A DNA stretch of 7,374 bases from JBGVMW01 sp045125095 (GTDB lineage Bacteria > Bacillota > Clostridia > Lachnospirales > Lachnospiraceae): assembly GCA_045125095.1 (NCBI GenBank), contig JBGVMW010000241.1, forward strand, positions 1-7,374, read 5' to 3'. Positions 1 through 6,828 of the stretch are shown one piece after another; the stretch's first letter is position 1, and the number at the start of each line of letters is the position of its first letter. Both the position numbers and the translations under genes were made by a program. Below the pieces are notes generated by a model. It ran no database searches. It was given only the letters and a program-made list of their open reading frames with translations, and was not told the DNA's origin.

Positions 1-186
1 GCTACTTCTAAAAAACATCAATAGCGAAAGCGGCCGCACATTTATGAGTGTGTGTCAAGCATAAATTAGAAAAATATGGTTAGACCCCTGTGTTTTGGAA
101 TCTAACCATATGGATATAAAAATTAACTAAATGACATTGATTCAGAGAGAACGTTAAAAAAGAAAGAGAAAGCGGAACGAACTAAT
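1..186. other. Non-coding 5' flank of the operon
   Basis: I see no credible gene here. The only ATG-started frames are fewer than ten codons long (44-64 and 131-157). The stretch holds a GC-rich patch around 30-37 (an 8-bp palindrome, GCGGCCGC), then an 11-bp inverted repeat at 74-111, then purine-rich sequence leading into the first small gene. A TATAAA at 115-120 could serve as a -10 element, but no convincing -35 box lies 16-18 bases upstream, so I do not call a promoter. The operon promoter most likely lies here or just left of the window, because all five genes read rightward from this point. Confidence 0.6.
74..111. repeat. Perfect 11-bp inverted repeat (hairpin)
   Basis: ATATGGTTAGA at 74-84 is exactly matched by its reverse complement TCTAACCATAT at 101-111, around a 16-base loop (85-100) containing CCCCTGTG. 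A CC/GG pair inside the loop could extend the structure. Reading rightward, no T-run follows, so it is not a standard intrinsic terminator for a gene to the left. Reading leftward, the stem is followed by TTTT and an AT-rich tract, as in a terminator, but no minus-strand gene is present to use it. It could be a transcript-end structure, a regulator-binding dyad upstream of the operon, or part of a dispersed repeat. Confidence 0.6.
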
Positions 187-408
187 ATGTATTCTTTTCT
201 GTCTACACTGGAAGAGATAAAACCAGAATATGTTACAGTTGAAAAGAAAGTTATAGCACCTTGTGACGGGGTTGTGTTTTTTATAGAAGATAAGAAAGTC
301 GGAGCGATAAAGGATAAAACAGATGAATACATTGCAGTGTACGTGGTTTCTTATTTTGATGATTATACAAATTTTTGTACATGGTATAAGAGCATTGGTA
401 ATGTGTAA
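187..408 (+). CDS. Small hypothetical protein, first gene of the operon
   Basis: This encodes a 73-residue protein I do not recognise. It looks like real coding sequence: it is charged and well mixed, has codon use like its neighbours, and ends 33 bases before the dynamin gene. Residues 23-45 (VIAPCDGVV, then GAIKDKTDEY) resemble the turn of a barrel-sandwich (lipoyl/biotinyl-like) fold, but the lysine-bearing carrier motif is absent, so a carrier role is not supported. There is no signal peptide or membrane segment. The start is uncertain. ATG 187 has only a weak purine-rich leader (AGAGAAAG) instead of a clear Shine-Dalgarno. The frame is open back to 127 without another standard start codon. 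It may therefore be poorly translated, or the 3' remnant of a longer gene. An accessory or regulatory role in the operon is only inferred from position. Confidence 0.55.
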   Translation: MYSFLSTLEEIKPEYVTVEKKVIAPCDGVVFFIEDKKVGAIKDKTDEYIAVYVVSYFDDYTNFCTWYKSIGNV

Positions 409-427
409 TATGCTGCAATCTAAAGGA

Positions 428-434
428 AAAGAGG
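428..434 (+). promoter_or_regulatory. Ribosome binding site of the dynamin gene
   Basis: AAAGAGG lies 7 bases before ATG 442. It decides the start over the in-frame ATG at 478, which has no comparable site. Confidence 0.65.
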
Positions 435-441
435 TATAGAG

Positions 442-2601
442 ATGAATTTTTTTAGGAAAGATAATGAAGAATTTACTATGTTTACCGAACAAATTGAGAG
501 TATAGTATCTGCGGTTACCAATCATGCGAAAGAAGATGATATCGCAGGACTTCATAAGTTAAGCACAAATTTCAAAATTAAGACTGAGGATTTTTATCGT
601 GAAAATAGAAAGTTAAATATTGGTGTTGTAGGACAGGTTAAAGCGGGAAAATCTTCCTTTTTAAACACTCTTCTTTTTGAAGGGAAAGAGATACTACCAA
701 AGGCATCAACACCAAAGACTGCAACTCTGACCAAAATGGAATATTCAGAAGAGAATATAATTCAGATTGAGTATTATTCTCCGGATGAATGGTGTGTGTT
801 AGAAGATAATGCGGTAGTAGATTTGGATGATGAGATTTACACTTCTGCAAGAGAGATTGTAGATATGGTAAAAAGAAATGGGGTAAATCCTCATCCATAT
901 CTCGAAAAGGGATTTGAACGAGTAAAATTTGATACATATGAGGATTTGATTTCAAGCTTAAACGACTATGTTGGAGAAGATGGAAAATTCACCCCTATTG
1001 TTAAGGCTGTAACATTATATCTTAATAAAGAAGAGTTTAAGGGATTATCTATTGTTGATACACCGGGACTTAATGACCCGATTGCATCAAGAACAATTCG
1101 CACCAAGGAATTTATGGAAGTATGTGATGTTGTATTCTTCTTGAGCCAATCAGGAAGTTTCTTGGATAAAAGTGACTGGATTTTGTTATCAAGTCAACTT
1201 CCACAGAAAGGTGTTAAGAAACTTGTTTTGATTGCAAGTAAATATGATAGTGGAATCCGTGACATATTGAGGGTACAGGATGAAGATGATATTTTTGGTG
1301 ATGACGAAAATACTGCTGATAACATTCCTAAAGCCTGTAAAATAATAAAGAAAAAACTGAAGAAAAGGGCAAAGGGTAAAGTTGAAGAATTTGTAAAAGA
1401 CCTTGAAATGAGAGGTAGTTCACCGGAATTAATTGAAGTGATTAGGCAGTGTGCGGACCCTGTCATGGTTTCCTCTTTAGCATATAATATGACTGGAAAG
1501 AGTAAGGAAGAATATACATCAGAAGAAAATAATATTTATTCGGCACTAAAGCAATTCTCAGATGATATGGATTCGGATCTTAAGTTACTTGGTAATTTCG
1601 ATGAAGTGAAGGCTTTATTTGGAGAAGTTGTTGCTGAAAAAGAAGCTATATTAGAAGCCAAAGCAAAGAGTTTTATCCCAAATATGTTAGAAGAATTGAA
1701 AAATCTTCTTTTGGGTTACTTAGATAAGACTAATAAGAGAATTCAAGTCCTTGAGAATAACGATAGAGAGCAATTGATTGAACAGAAAAAGATTATTGAG
1801 AATCAAATGAGTTCAATTAGGGCTGATATTGTTGCGGTATTTGGAGAGTTAAATGCAAAGTTAGAATCTGAAAAGGTTGCCGGAATTAGAGAAATACGTG
1901 AAGTAAGTAAGGATTATTTAAGCATCAAAGATAGAACTGGTACAAAAGTTGTTCATGATTCTTATACTGTATCAGATTCAAAATGGTGGAATCCATTTTC
2001 TTGGGGGTCTAGTCATGTAGAACATTACACATATGAAGAACATTATTCATATTGTATTGCAGCAGATGCTATAGAAAATCTGCGTAAATATGGTTTGGAT
2101 GCTTCAAATCAAGTTGAAGAAGTTTTCAGTGAAACTTTACAAATTAAAGAAATAAAGAGACGTTTATTGAATGTTGTTGTAAGTAATTTTGATATGGGAA
2201 GTGAGAAGTATGATTCATCCTTATTCAGAATTATGGTGGAAGAAACAGTAAGTGGAATAGAGTTTCCGATTTTTGATATTGATATTTCGGAAGCTATGAA
2301 TAATATAGCGGGTAAGTTCACCGGAGAACTCACATCGGCTAGTCAAAAAACAGAATTGACAACGGCATTGGCCAAAGCAGTATCAAGAATTTATGATGAA
2401 CTTTGTAGTAAACTGGATGTTGCAGTAAAGAAATTTAAGGGAGAATTATCTGCCATTGCACAAAAAGTAGAAGACTCTCTTTTGACTAATATTACAAGAG
2501 AATTTGAAGAATTGCTTAGCCAATGTGACAATAAGGATAAAGAAATTTCGGGATACAAAGAGTATGCAGAAATTCTTGCAAAAGAATTAGCAAAATTATA
2601 G
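442..2601 (+). CDS. Dynamin-like GTPase
   Basis: This 719-residue protein has the layout of bacterial dynamin-like proteins: a GTPase domain (about 55-350) followed by a long helical region (about 380-719). G1 (P-loop) is GQVKAGKSS at residues 64-72. G2 is probably a threonine in the STPKTATLT stretch (90-97). G3 is DTPG at 206-209. The G4 position holds SKYD (266-269) instead of NKxD. Such proteins hydrolyse GTP, oligomerise and typically bind or remodel membranes. Residues 515-522 (WWNPFSWG), inside the helical region, form an aromatic patch that could be the membrane-inserting paddle tip. I see no transmembrane helix, so it is probably cytosolic with peripheral membrane contact. Bacterial relatives include DynA (membrane protection, phage tolerance) and LeoA (toxin-secretion-associated). 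It precedes the HerA-type ATPase by 22 bases, which implies shared function. The family call is firm; the specific role is inferred. Confidence 0.95.
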   Translation: MNFFRKDNEEFTMFTEQIESIVSAVTNHAKEDDIAGLHKLSTNFKIKTEDFYRENRKLNIGVVGQVKAGKSSFLNTLLFEGKEILPKASTPKTATLTKMEYSEENIIQIEYYSPDEWCVLEDNAVVDLDDEIYTSAREIVDMVKRNGVNPHPYLEKGFERVKFDTYEDLISSLNDYVGEDGKFTPIVKAVTLYLNKEEFKGLSIVDTPGLNDPIASRTIRTKEFMEVCDVVFFLSQSGSFLDKSDWILLSSQLPQKGVKKLVLIASKYDSGIRDILRVQDEDDIFGDDENTADNIPKACKIIKKKLKKRAKGKVEEFVKDLEMRGSSPELIEVIRQCADPVMVSSLAYNMTGKSKEEYTSEENNIYSALKQFSDDMDSDLKLLGNFDEVKALFGEVVAEKEAILEAKAKSFIPNMLEELKNLLLGYLDKTNKRIQVLENNDREQLIEQKKIIENQMSSIRADIVAVFGELNAKLESEKVAGIREIREVSKDYLSIKDRTGTKVVHDSYTVSDSKWWNPFSWGSSHVEHYTYEEHYSYCIAADAIENLRKYGLDASNQVEEVFSETLQIKEIKRRLLNVVVSNFDMGSEKYDSSLFRIMVEETVSGIEFPIFDIDISEAMNNIAGKFTGELTSASQKTELTTALAKAVSRIYDELCSKLDVAVKKFKGELSAIAQKVEDSLLTNITREFEELLSQCDNKDKEISGYKEYAEILAKELAKL

Positions 2602-2610
2602 AAAATGATG

Positions 2611-2616
2611 AGGAGG
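2611..2616 (+). promoter_or_regulatory. Strong ribosome binding site of the ATPase gene
   Basis: A perfect AGGAGG sits 7 bases before ATG 2624, inside the 22-base gap after the dynamin stop codon. It supports this start and efficient translation within the polycistronic message. Confidence 0.9.
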
Positions 2617-2623
2617 ATGCATT

Positions 2624-5600
2624 ATGGCAAACGAATTGGAAGTTACACAAACTAAACTAAATAATGCTTTAAATGGCTCGTTAAATAATGCTTCTGCGAT
2701 AATTACTAAGGATTATCTGGATGGATTGGAAAAATTTGAGATTTTACCACCATCTGCGGAAGATACAGATATTGATATTGCAGAATGTGGAAAGTTTTAT
2801 AAGCTCACCAAGTTGGTTGTGAATAAGGAAGAAAACTTCTTAAATAAGCTAACAACAATTGTTAATGTTGCATCTTCTATTGATTGTAGCATAGCAACAA
2901 TCATAAAAAGTGACGGACAAATGATAGAGTATTATTTTGGAATCTTATCCAAAAATGCAAGAGATTCAAAAGAAGTAAGCGTAAAGAGACGTCATGCAGA
3001 TGCAACAGCATTTAGAGGTGCTCTTGTCGGGAACCTTGTTGGTTCTGATTTAGAAGAAGTGTCTAAGACAGAGGTTGCCAGATTAAAGGAGATAGAGTTA
3101 AGTGGAAAAGAAAAATGTTATTCTGCGGTGTCTGGAATTGTTGCTTTGCGTGATGAAGATGATAAGAGTATAGAAGGATATGTGCAAGGAATCGAAAATT
3201 TGGTAGATTCTTTGAAAGGTTTGAAGTATACGATTGTAATGCTTGCAGATCCGGTTTCAACATCGGAGATTCAGGTTGTGAAGCAGGGCTATGAATTATT
3301 GCATACGCAGCTTTCTACATTTGCAAGAAGTTCTGTAACAATAAATGAAAGCGATACGTTATCGTTGTCAAAAGCAAGAACAGAAGGTATTTCGGAAGGT
3401 ATTTCAAAAGGAATCGCATTGACACAAAGTAAGACAAAATCAAAAGGTAAATACTTTGGGGGAAGTGCGAGTGTAGGAGTTAGCTTTGTTGTTTCTGCTA
3501 ATGTGGGATTTAATGCAGGTGTAAATAGTAGTACGTCAGATACTACAGGAAAGACTGATACAACAACAGAAACAAATCAGAGAAATAATTCGGTGACGGA
3601 TACAACATCTTCGTCTAAGACTGCAGGAAAGAGTTTGCAATTAACTTATGAAAATAGATCTGTTAAGACACTACTTGATAAAATAGATAAACATTTAGAG
3701 AGACTTGATGAATGTGAAAGTTTTGGTGCATTTGATTGTGCCGCATATGTGATTGCAGAAAAACGTGAGATAGCATTAACGGTAGCAAGCAATTATAATG
3801 CACTTATGCGCGGCAAGAACTCAAGTGTACAAGCCTCTCATATTAATTCATGGTTCAAACCGGAAGATACGCAAGTGCTTGGGAAGTATATTGGTTCTCT
3901 TGTGCATCCAAGATTTTGGCAGAGTAAAGAGGATGGAATTATAGTAACCCCAGCTTCTATTGTAAGCGGAGATGAACTGGCCATTCAGATTGGACTTCCT
4001 AAGAAATCAGTATCAGGAATAACAGTAATACCAATGGCTCCATTTGGAAGAAATATATTAGAAAACAAAAATGATACATTGATGTTGGGTAGCCTTTATC
4101 ATATGGGTCATAATGAAGGATATGGAGATAAAGTGCAGGAAGTATGTATAGATATCGAAAGTCTTTCAATGCATACATTTATAACAGGTTCTACAGGAAA
4201 AGGTAAATCAACTGCATTATATTCTATTTTGGATAAATTGATGACACATAATGTAAAAGGGAAAAGTGATACGATAAAGTTTATGGTCATTGAACCGGCA
4301 AAAGGAGAATATAAGAATCGTTTTGGTGGATATGATAATGTTCGTGTGTATGGAACTAATTATAAAAAGATGCCACTTTTGAAATTTAATCCTTTTAGTT
4401 TTCCAGAGGATATTCATGTATTGGAACATATAGACCGTCTGATTGAGATATTTAACGTATGCTGGCCTATGTATGCTGCTATGCCTGCTGTTCTGAAGGA
4501 TGCTGTTGAGAAAGCTTATGTAGTTTCTGGATGGAATCTTGAAACATCGGAATGTAGATATAGAGATGCGAAGGGAAAATCGCTTTATCCATCTTTTATT
4601 GATGTTTTACGTCAGATAAATAGAGTGATGGATGACTCTGCATATTCTTCTGATAGCAAAGGTGATTATAAGGGAGCGCTTTGCACACGATTGAAATCAT
4701 TAACCAATGGTTTGTATGGACAAATATTTACCAATGATGAATTGAGTGAGAAAGAATTATTTGATGAAAATGTAATTATTGACCTTAGCCGTACTGGTTC
4801 TAGTGAAACGAAATCTCTTATTATGGGCTTGTTGGTAATGAAATTACAGGAATATCGTATGGCAAATGCTGTTGGCGGGAATGAACCGTTGAAACATGTG
4901 ACGGTATTAGAGGAAGCGCATAATATATTAAAGCGTACTTCTACAGAGCAATCCAGTGAAGGCTCAAATATGCTTGGTAAATCAGTGGAGATGTTGGCTA
5001 ATTCTATTGCAGAAATGAGAACTTATGGTGAAGGTTTTATTATTGCAGACCAAGCACCGGGACTTATGGATTTGTCTGTTATAAGAAATACGAATACAAA
5101 AATTATCCTTGGATTGCCGGATTTAGAGGACAGAGAATTGGTTGGAAGAGCTGCAAGTCTTAATGAAGACCAAATTCTCGAATTATCTAGATTGAAAACC
5201 TTTGTGGCAGCAGTTTATCAAAATAATTGGTTAGAACCTGTTCTATGTAATATTGATAGGAACTTTAGAAGTGTGCCAAGATATACTTATGAACATACAA
5301 CAAGAGATGAAATAGATAAGATGAAATATCTCGAGTATTTGTTGTTGCCGATTGATAAGAGAAATGCACTTGATTCCAAATATTTGGACGAATTAATAAA
5401 TGGTATCTATATGTTGCAGATTCCGTCAGAGGCAAAGGTGGCCTTCATAAGGTATACCAAGGCAGAAACCAAAGATGAAATTCAGAGGTTAAGAGGACAG
5501 GTTGTGTATAGCTTGTTCAATTCTGAAATTGCATTTGGATTGGCAAAAGGAAAAGAGAGTAATATAAGTAATTGGTATGATTGCGTAAAAGAAATGCTGG

Positions 5601-5731
5601 AGCCTAATATTATGCTTCTTAATGAAACTGACCAACAGAAAATAATTGCTTTATTGACGAAAGAACAAGCACAGATTGATGGTACGGCGGAAACAGCAGA
5701 TTTATTTGAACGATTTATAAATCACATATAA
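2624..5731 (+). CDS. HerA/FtsK-superfamily ATPase with Ser/Thr/Gly-rich insert
   Basis: This 1035-residue protein has several parts. Residues 1-240 are a mixed alpha/beta N-terminal domain with no hallmark I can name. Residues 241-340 are a low-complexity Ser/Thr/Gly/Lys-rich stretch. A helical segment follows (341-395), then a beta-rich region (about 410-510) at the place of the HerA-type barrel. The motor core has Walker A GSTGKGKST (522-530), LSRTGSSE (721-728), Walker B VTVLEEAH (759-766), IIADQAPGLMD (806-816) and NTNTKIILGLPD (822-833). These are the marks of HerA/VirB4/TraG-like pumps, which form hexamers and move DNA or protein substrates. A helical tail (about 885-1035) follows. There are no convincing membrane helices, so it is probably cytosolic. 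It lies between a dynamin and a nuclease toxin, 14 bases before the latter, so it may translocate that toxin or feed DNA to it. The partner nuclease is not NurA. The superfamily is certain; the substrate is unknown. Confidence 0.95.
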   Translation: MANELEVTQTKLNNALNGSLNNASAIITKDYLDGLEKFEILPPSAEDTDIDIAECGKFYKLTKLVVNKEENFLNKLTTIVNVASSIDCSIATIIKSDGQMIEYYFGILSKNARDSKEVSVKRRHADATAFRGALVGNLVGSDLEEVSKTEVARLKEIELSGKEKCYSAVSGIVALRDEDDKSIEGYVQGIENLVDSLKGLKYTIVMLADPVSTSEIQVVKQGYELLHTQLSTFARSSVTINESDTLSLSKARTEGISEGISKGIALTQSKTKSKGKYFGGSASVGVSFVVSANVGFNAGVNSSTSDTTGKTDTTTETNQRNNSVTDTTSSSKTAGKSLQLTYENRSVKTLLDKIDKHLERLDECESFGAFDCAAYVIAEKREIALTVASNYNALMRGKNSSVQASHINSWFKPEDTQVLGKYIGSLVHPRFWQSKEDGIIVTPASIVSGDELAIQIGLPKKSVSGITVIPMAPFGRNILENKNDTLMLGSLYHMGHNEGYGDKVQEVCIDIESLSMHTFITGSTGKGKSTALYSILDKLMTHNVKGKSDTIKFMVIEPAKGEYKNRFGGYDNVRVYGTNYKKMPLLKFNPFSFPEDIHVLEHIDRLIEIFNVCWPMYAAMPAVLKDAVEKAYVVSGWNLETSECRYRDAKGKSLYPSFIDVLRQINRVMDDSAYSSDSKGDYKGALCTRLKSLTNGLYGQIFTNDELSEKELFDENVIIDLSRTGSSETKSLIMGLLVMKLQEYRMANAVGGNEPLKHVTVLEEAHNILKRTSTEQSSEGSNMLGKSVEMLANSIAEMRTYGEGFIIADQAPGLMDLSVIRNTNTKIILGLPDLEDRELVGRAASLNEDQILELSRLKTFVAAVYQNNWLEPVLCNIDRNFRSVPRYTYEHTTRDEIDKMKYLEYLLLPIDKRNALDSKYLDELINGIYMLQIPSEAKVAFIRYTKAETKDEIQRLRGQVVYSLFNSEIAFGLAKGKESNISNWYDCVKEMLEPNIMLLNETDQQKIIALLTKEQAQIDGTAETADLFERFINHI
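3344..3643 (+). other. Low-complexity Ser/Thr/Gly-rich segment inside the ATPase
   Basis: Residues 241-340 of the ATPase are dominated by Ser, Thr, Gly, Asn and Lys. They begin with a short tandem repeat (GISEGISKGIA, bases 3386-3418), pass through an alternating hydrophobic/small-residue stretch (about 279-300: GGSASVGVSFVV, then NVGFNAGV), and end in a hydrophilic Thr/Ser run (TDTTTETN, TDTTSSSKT). It separates the N-terminal domain from the motor part. It could be a flexible tether, a pore-facing or surface-facing loop, or a beta-rich assembly segment. The composition is directly visible; the role is not. Confidence 0.7.
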
Positions 5732-5736
5732 AGGAG
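5731..5736 (+). promoter_or_regulatory. Ribosome binding site of the nuclease, overlapping the ATPase stop codon
   Basis: AAGGAG lies 9 bases before ATG 5746, and its first A is the last base of the ATPase TAA. Ribosomes finishing the ATPase arrive at this site, so nuclease translation may be coupled to ATPase translation. Confidence 0.85.
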
Positions 5737-5745
5737 CGTGATTAT

Positions 5746-6819
5746 ATGGATTTTCTTGGTGGCTTAAGCGAAATGTCAGAAACTTCTGAATTTAAGGGAG
5801 TGGAAGGCTGTGAAATAAGCAAGGAAGCAAATGATAAATTTGATAAGCTTATGGGAGATGATAACATCAAAGATGTTATTCCTGATCAACAGGACAGACC
5901 TAAATTAAATCCTGTGGAAAGGGAAAATAAGTTTAGCAAATTATTTGATATTGGTGATTTCTTTAAAAAAGAAACTGCTGAAACAGAACAGAAATCGGAC
6001 CCAACAGAAGGAATGACTGATAATAAATCAGATGTAAAAGAGCAATTATCAGAGCGAACAGAAGATGCAAATCAAGAACCGGATTATTCTAAAAAAAGGG
6101 AGCCCAATTCTACTTATGAGTTTAATGGAAATACTTATGAAACTGATGATAATGGTCAAACTTATAAAAAGAATGGAGAAATTCTGCCTAATATAGAGTA
6201 TACAGTAAATGGTAATACATATAAGACGGATGAGCGCGGAAATAAGGTGTCGTGTGATTCAACTCCAGAGTATACTGAAGACGGTTCTCGTAATATGAAG
6301 GAACAGAAAGAATCCGGTGGAGAAGAGCGTCAAGAAGATGATGATGGAGGTCATATCATTGCAAGAATTCTTGGTGGTGCTGAGGGAGAAGAAAATCTTG
6401 TTCCTATGAGAAGGACTATCAACCGTGGTGACTATAAACGAATGGAAAATGAAATTTCCAAAGCACTGCAAGAGGGCAAAAAGGTTACTATGCACATTGA
6501 TATGGAGTATGATGGGGATTCTAGTAGACCTTCGAAAATTCGAGTTGAATATACCATTGATGGTAAAAAGACTGTATGTGAATTTGATAATGTGGAAGGT
6601 TCCACAGATTTGCTAGATTCATTAAGTGATAAGATAAGTGATGAAGACTACGGACGATTAAAACAAATGTTGGAAGAAATGAAAGAAGATGGATGCGATG
6701 CAGCAATTACATCTGTTAAGGTTGAATATGACGAGAATGGAAATCCGACAAAGGTTACAGTAGGTATTCTTGATGAATCAACCGGAACAAAGAAGTATAA
6801 GGAATATAGTCCTAGATAG
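5746..6819 (+). CDS. Polymorphic-toxin-like DNA/RNA non-specific endonuclease
   Basis: This 357-residue predicted nuclease toxin probably cleaves DNA and possibly RNA. The nuclease domain spans about 180-282. DDGGH at 199-203 supplies the likely general-base His203. N217 (ENLVPM), N226 and E234 (NRGDYKRME) repeat the 9- and 8-residue spacing of N110, N119 and E127 in Serratia nuclease, so the active site appears intact. It resembles the C-terminal nuclease domain of YeeF-type LXG toxins, including the preceding linker with two NGNTYxTD units (124-140 and 152-168). Residues 1-120 are acidic, polar and disordered-looking. They carry no LXG/WXG helices, signal peptide or membrane segment. A further 75 residues (283-357) follow the nuclease core; I do not recognise them. 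The next gene, 9 bases on, is the likely antidote. Delivery may depend on the upstream ATPase and dynamin. An intracellular defence effector is the main alternative. Confidence 0.9.
   Translation: MDFLGGLSEMSETSEFKGVEGCEISKEANDKFDKLMGDDNIKDVIPDQQDRPKLNPVERENKFSKLFDIGDFFKKETAETEQKSDPTEGMTDNKSDVKEQLSERTEDANQEPDYSKKREPNSTYEFNGNTYETDDNGQTYKKNGEILPNIEYTVNGNTYKTDERGNKVSCDSTPEYTEDGSRNMKEQKESGGEERQEDDDGGHIIARILGGAEGEENLVPMRRTINRGDYKRMENEISKALQEGKKVTMHIDMEYDGDSSRPSKIRVEYTIDGKKTVCEFDNVEGSTDLLDSLSDKISDEDYGRLKQMLEEMKEDGCDAAITSVKVEYDENGNPTKVTVGILDESTGTKKYKEYSPR
6115..6249 (+). repeat. Two diverged copies of an NGNTYxTD motif in the nuclease linker
   Basis: Residues 124-140 (bases 6115-6165) and 152-168 (bases 6199-6249) align as Y-x-x-N-G-N-T-Y-x-T-D-x-x-G, offset by 28 residues. 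The DNA copies have diverged at synonymous sites (for example ggaaatacttat against ggtaatacatat), so the duplication is old or selected at protein level. The second copy has the PNxxYTxNGxxYxTD form that normally stands just before this nuclease domain in polymorphic toxins. The first looks like an extra copy. Confidence 0.75.
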
Positions 6820-6823
6820 GAGG
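6818..6823 (+). promoter_or_regulatory. Ribosome binding site of the immunity gene, overlapping the nuclease stop codon
   Basis: AGGAGG shares its first two bases with the nuclease TAG and lies 5 bases before ATG 6829. The tight arrangement suggests that immunity protein is made whenever the nuclease is made. Confidence 0.9.
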
Positions 6824-6828
6824 CAAAT

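Noticed and set aside
30..37. GCGGCCGC (NotI site) as a possible cloning-vector remnant
   Set aside because: The surrounding bases look like native AT-rich flank and no linker or vector sequence is visible. An 8-bp palindrome alone proves nothing.
187..408. Biotin/lipoyl carrier protein
   Set aside because: The APCDGVV stretch is suggestive of the fold, but the modified-lysine motif (such as AMKM or a DKA turn) is not present.
154..555. Open frame of 133 codons on the minus strand
   Set aside because: It spans the first small gene, the gap and the start of the dynamin gene. Its translation is rich in Phe, Ile and Cys, as expected for the antisense of AT-rich coding DNA, and it has no ribosome binding site.
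638..955. Minus-strand frame of 105 codons inside the dynamin gene
   Set aside because: It lies wholly opposite the P-loop region of a clearly real gene, and its translation has no recognisable family.
5746..6105. LXG/WXG export domain in the nuclease N-terminus
   Set aside because: I looked for the long helical LXG head and a WXG turn. The region is short, acidic and contains no tryptophan.
6425..6616. Second + strand frame of 63 codons within the nuclease gene
   Set aside because: It is a shifted reading of the nuclease domain that includes the NRGDYKRME region. It has no own ribosome binding site and no meaningful protein features.
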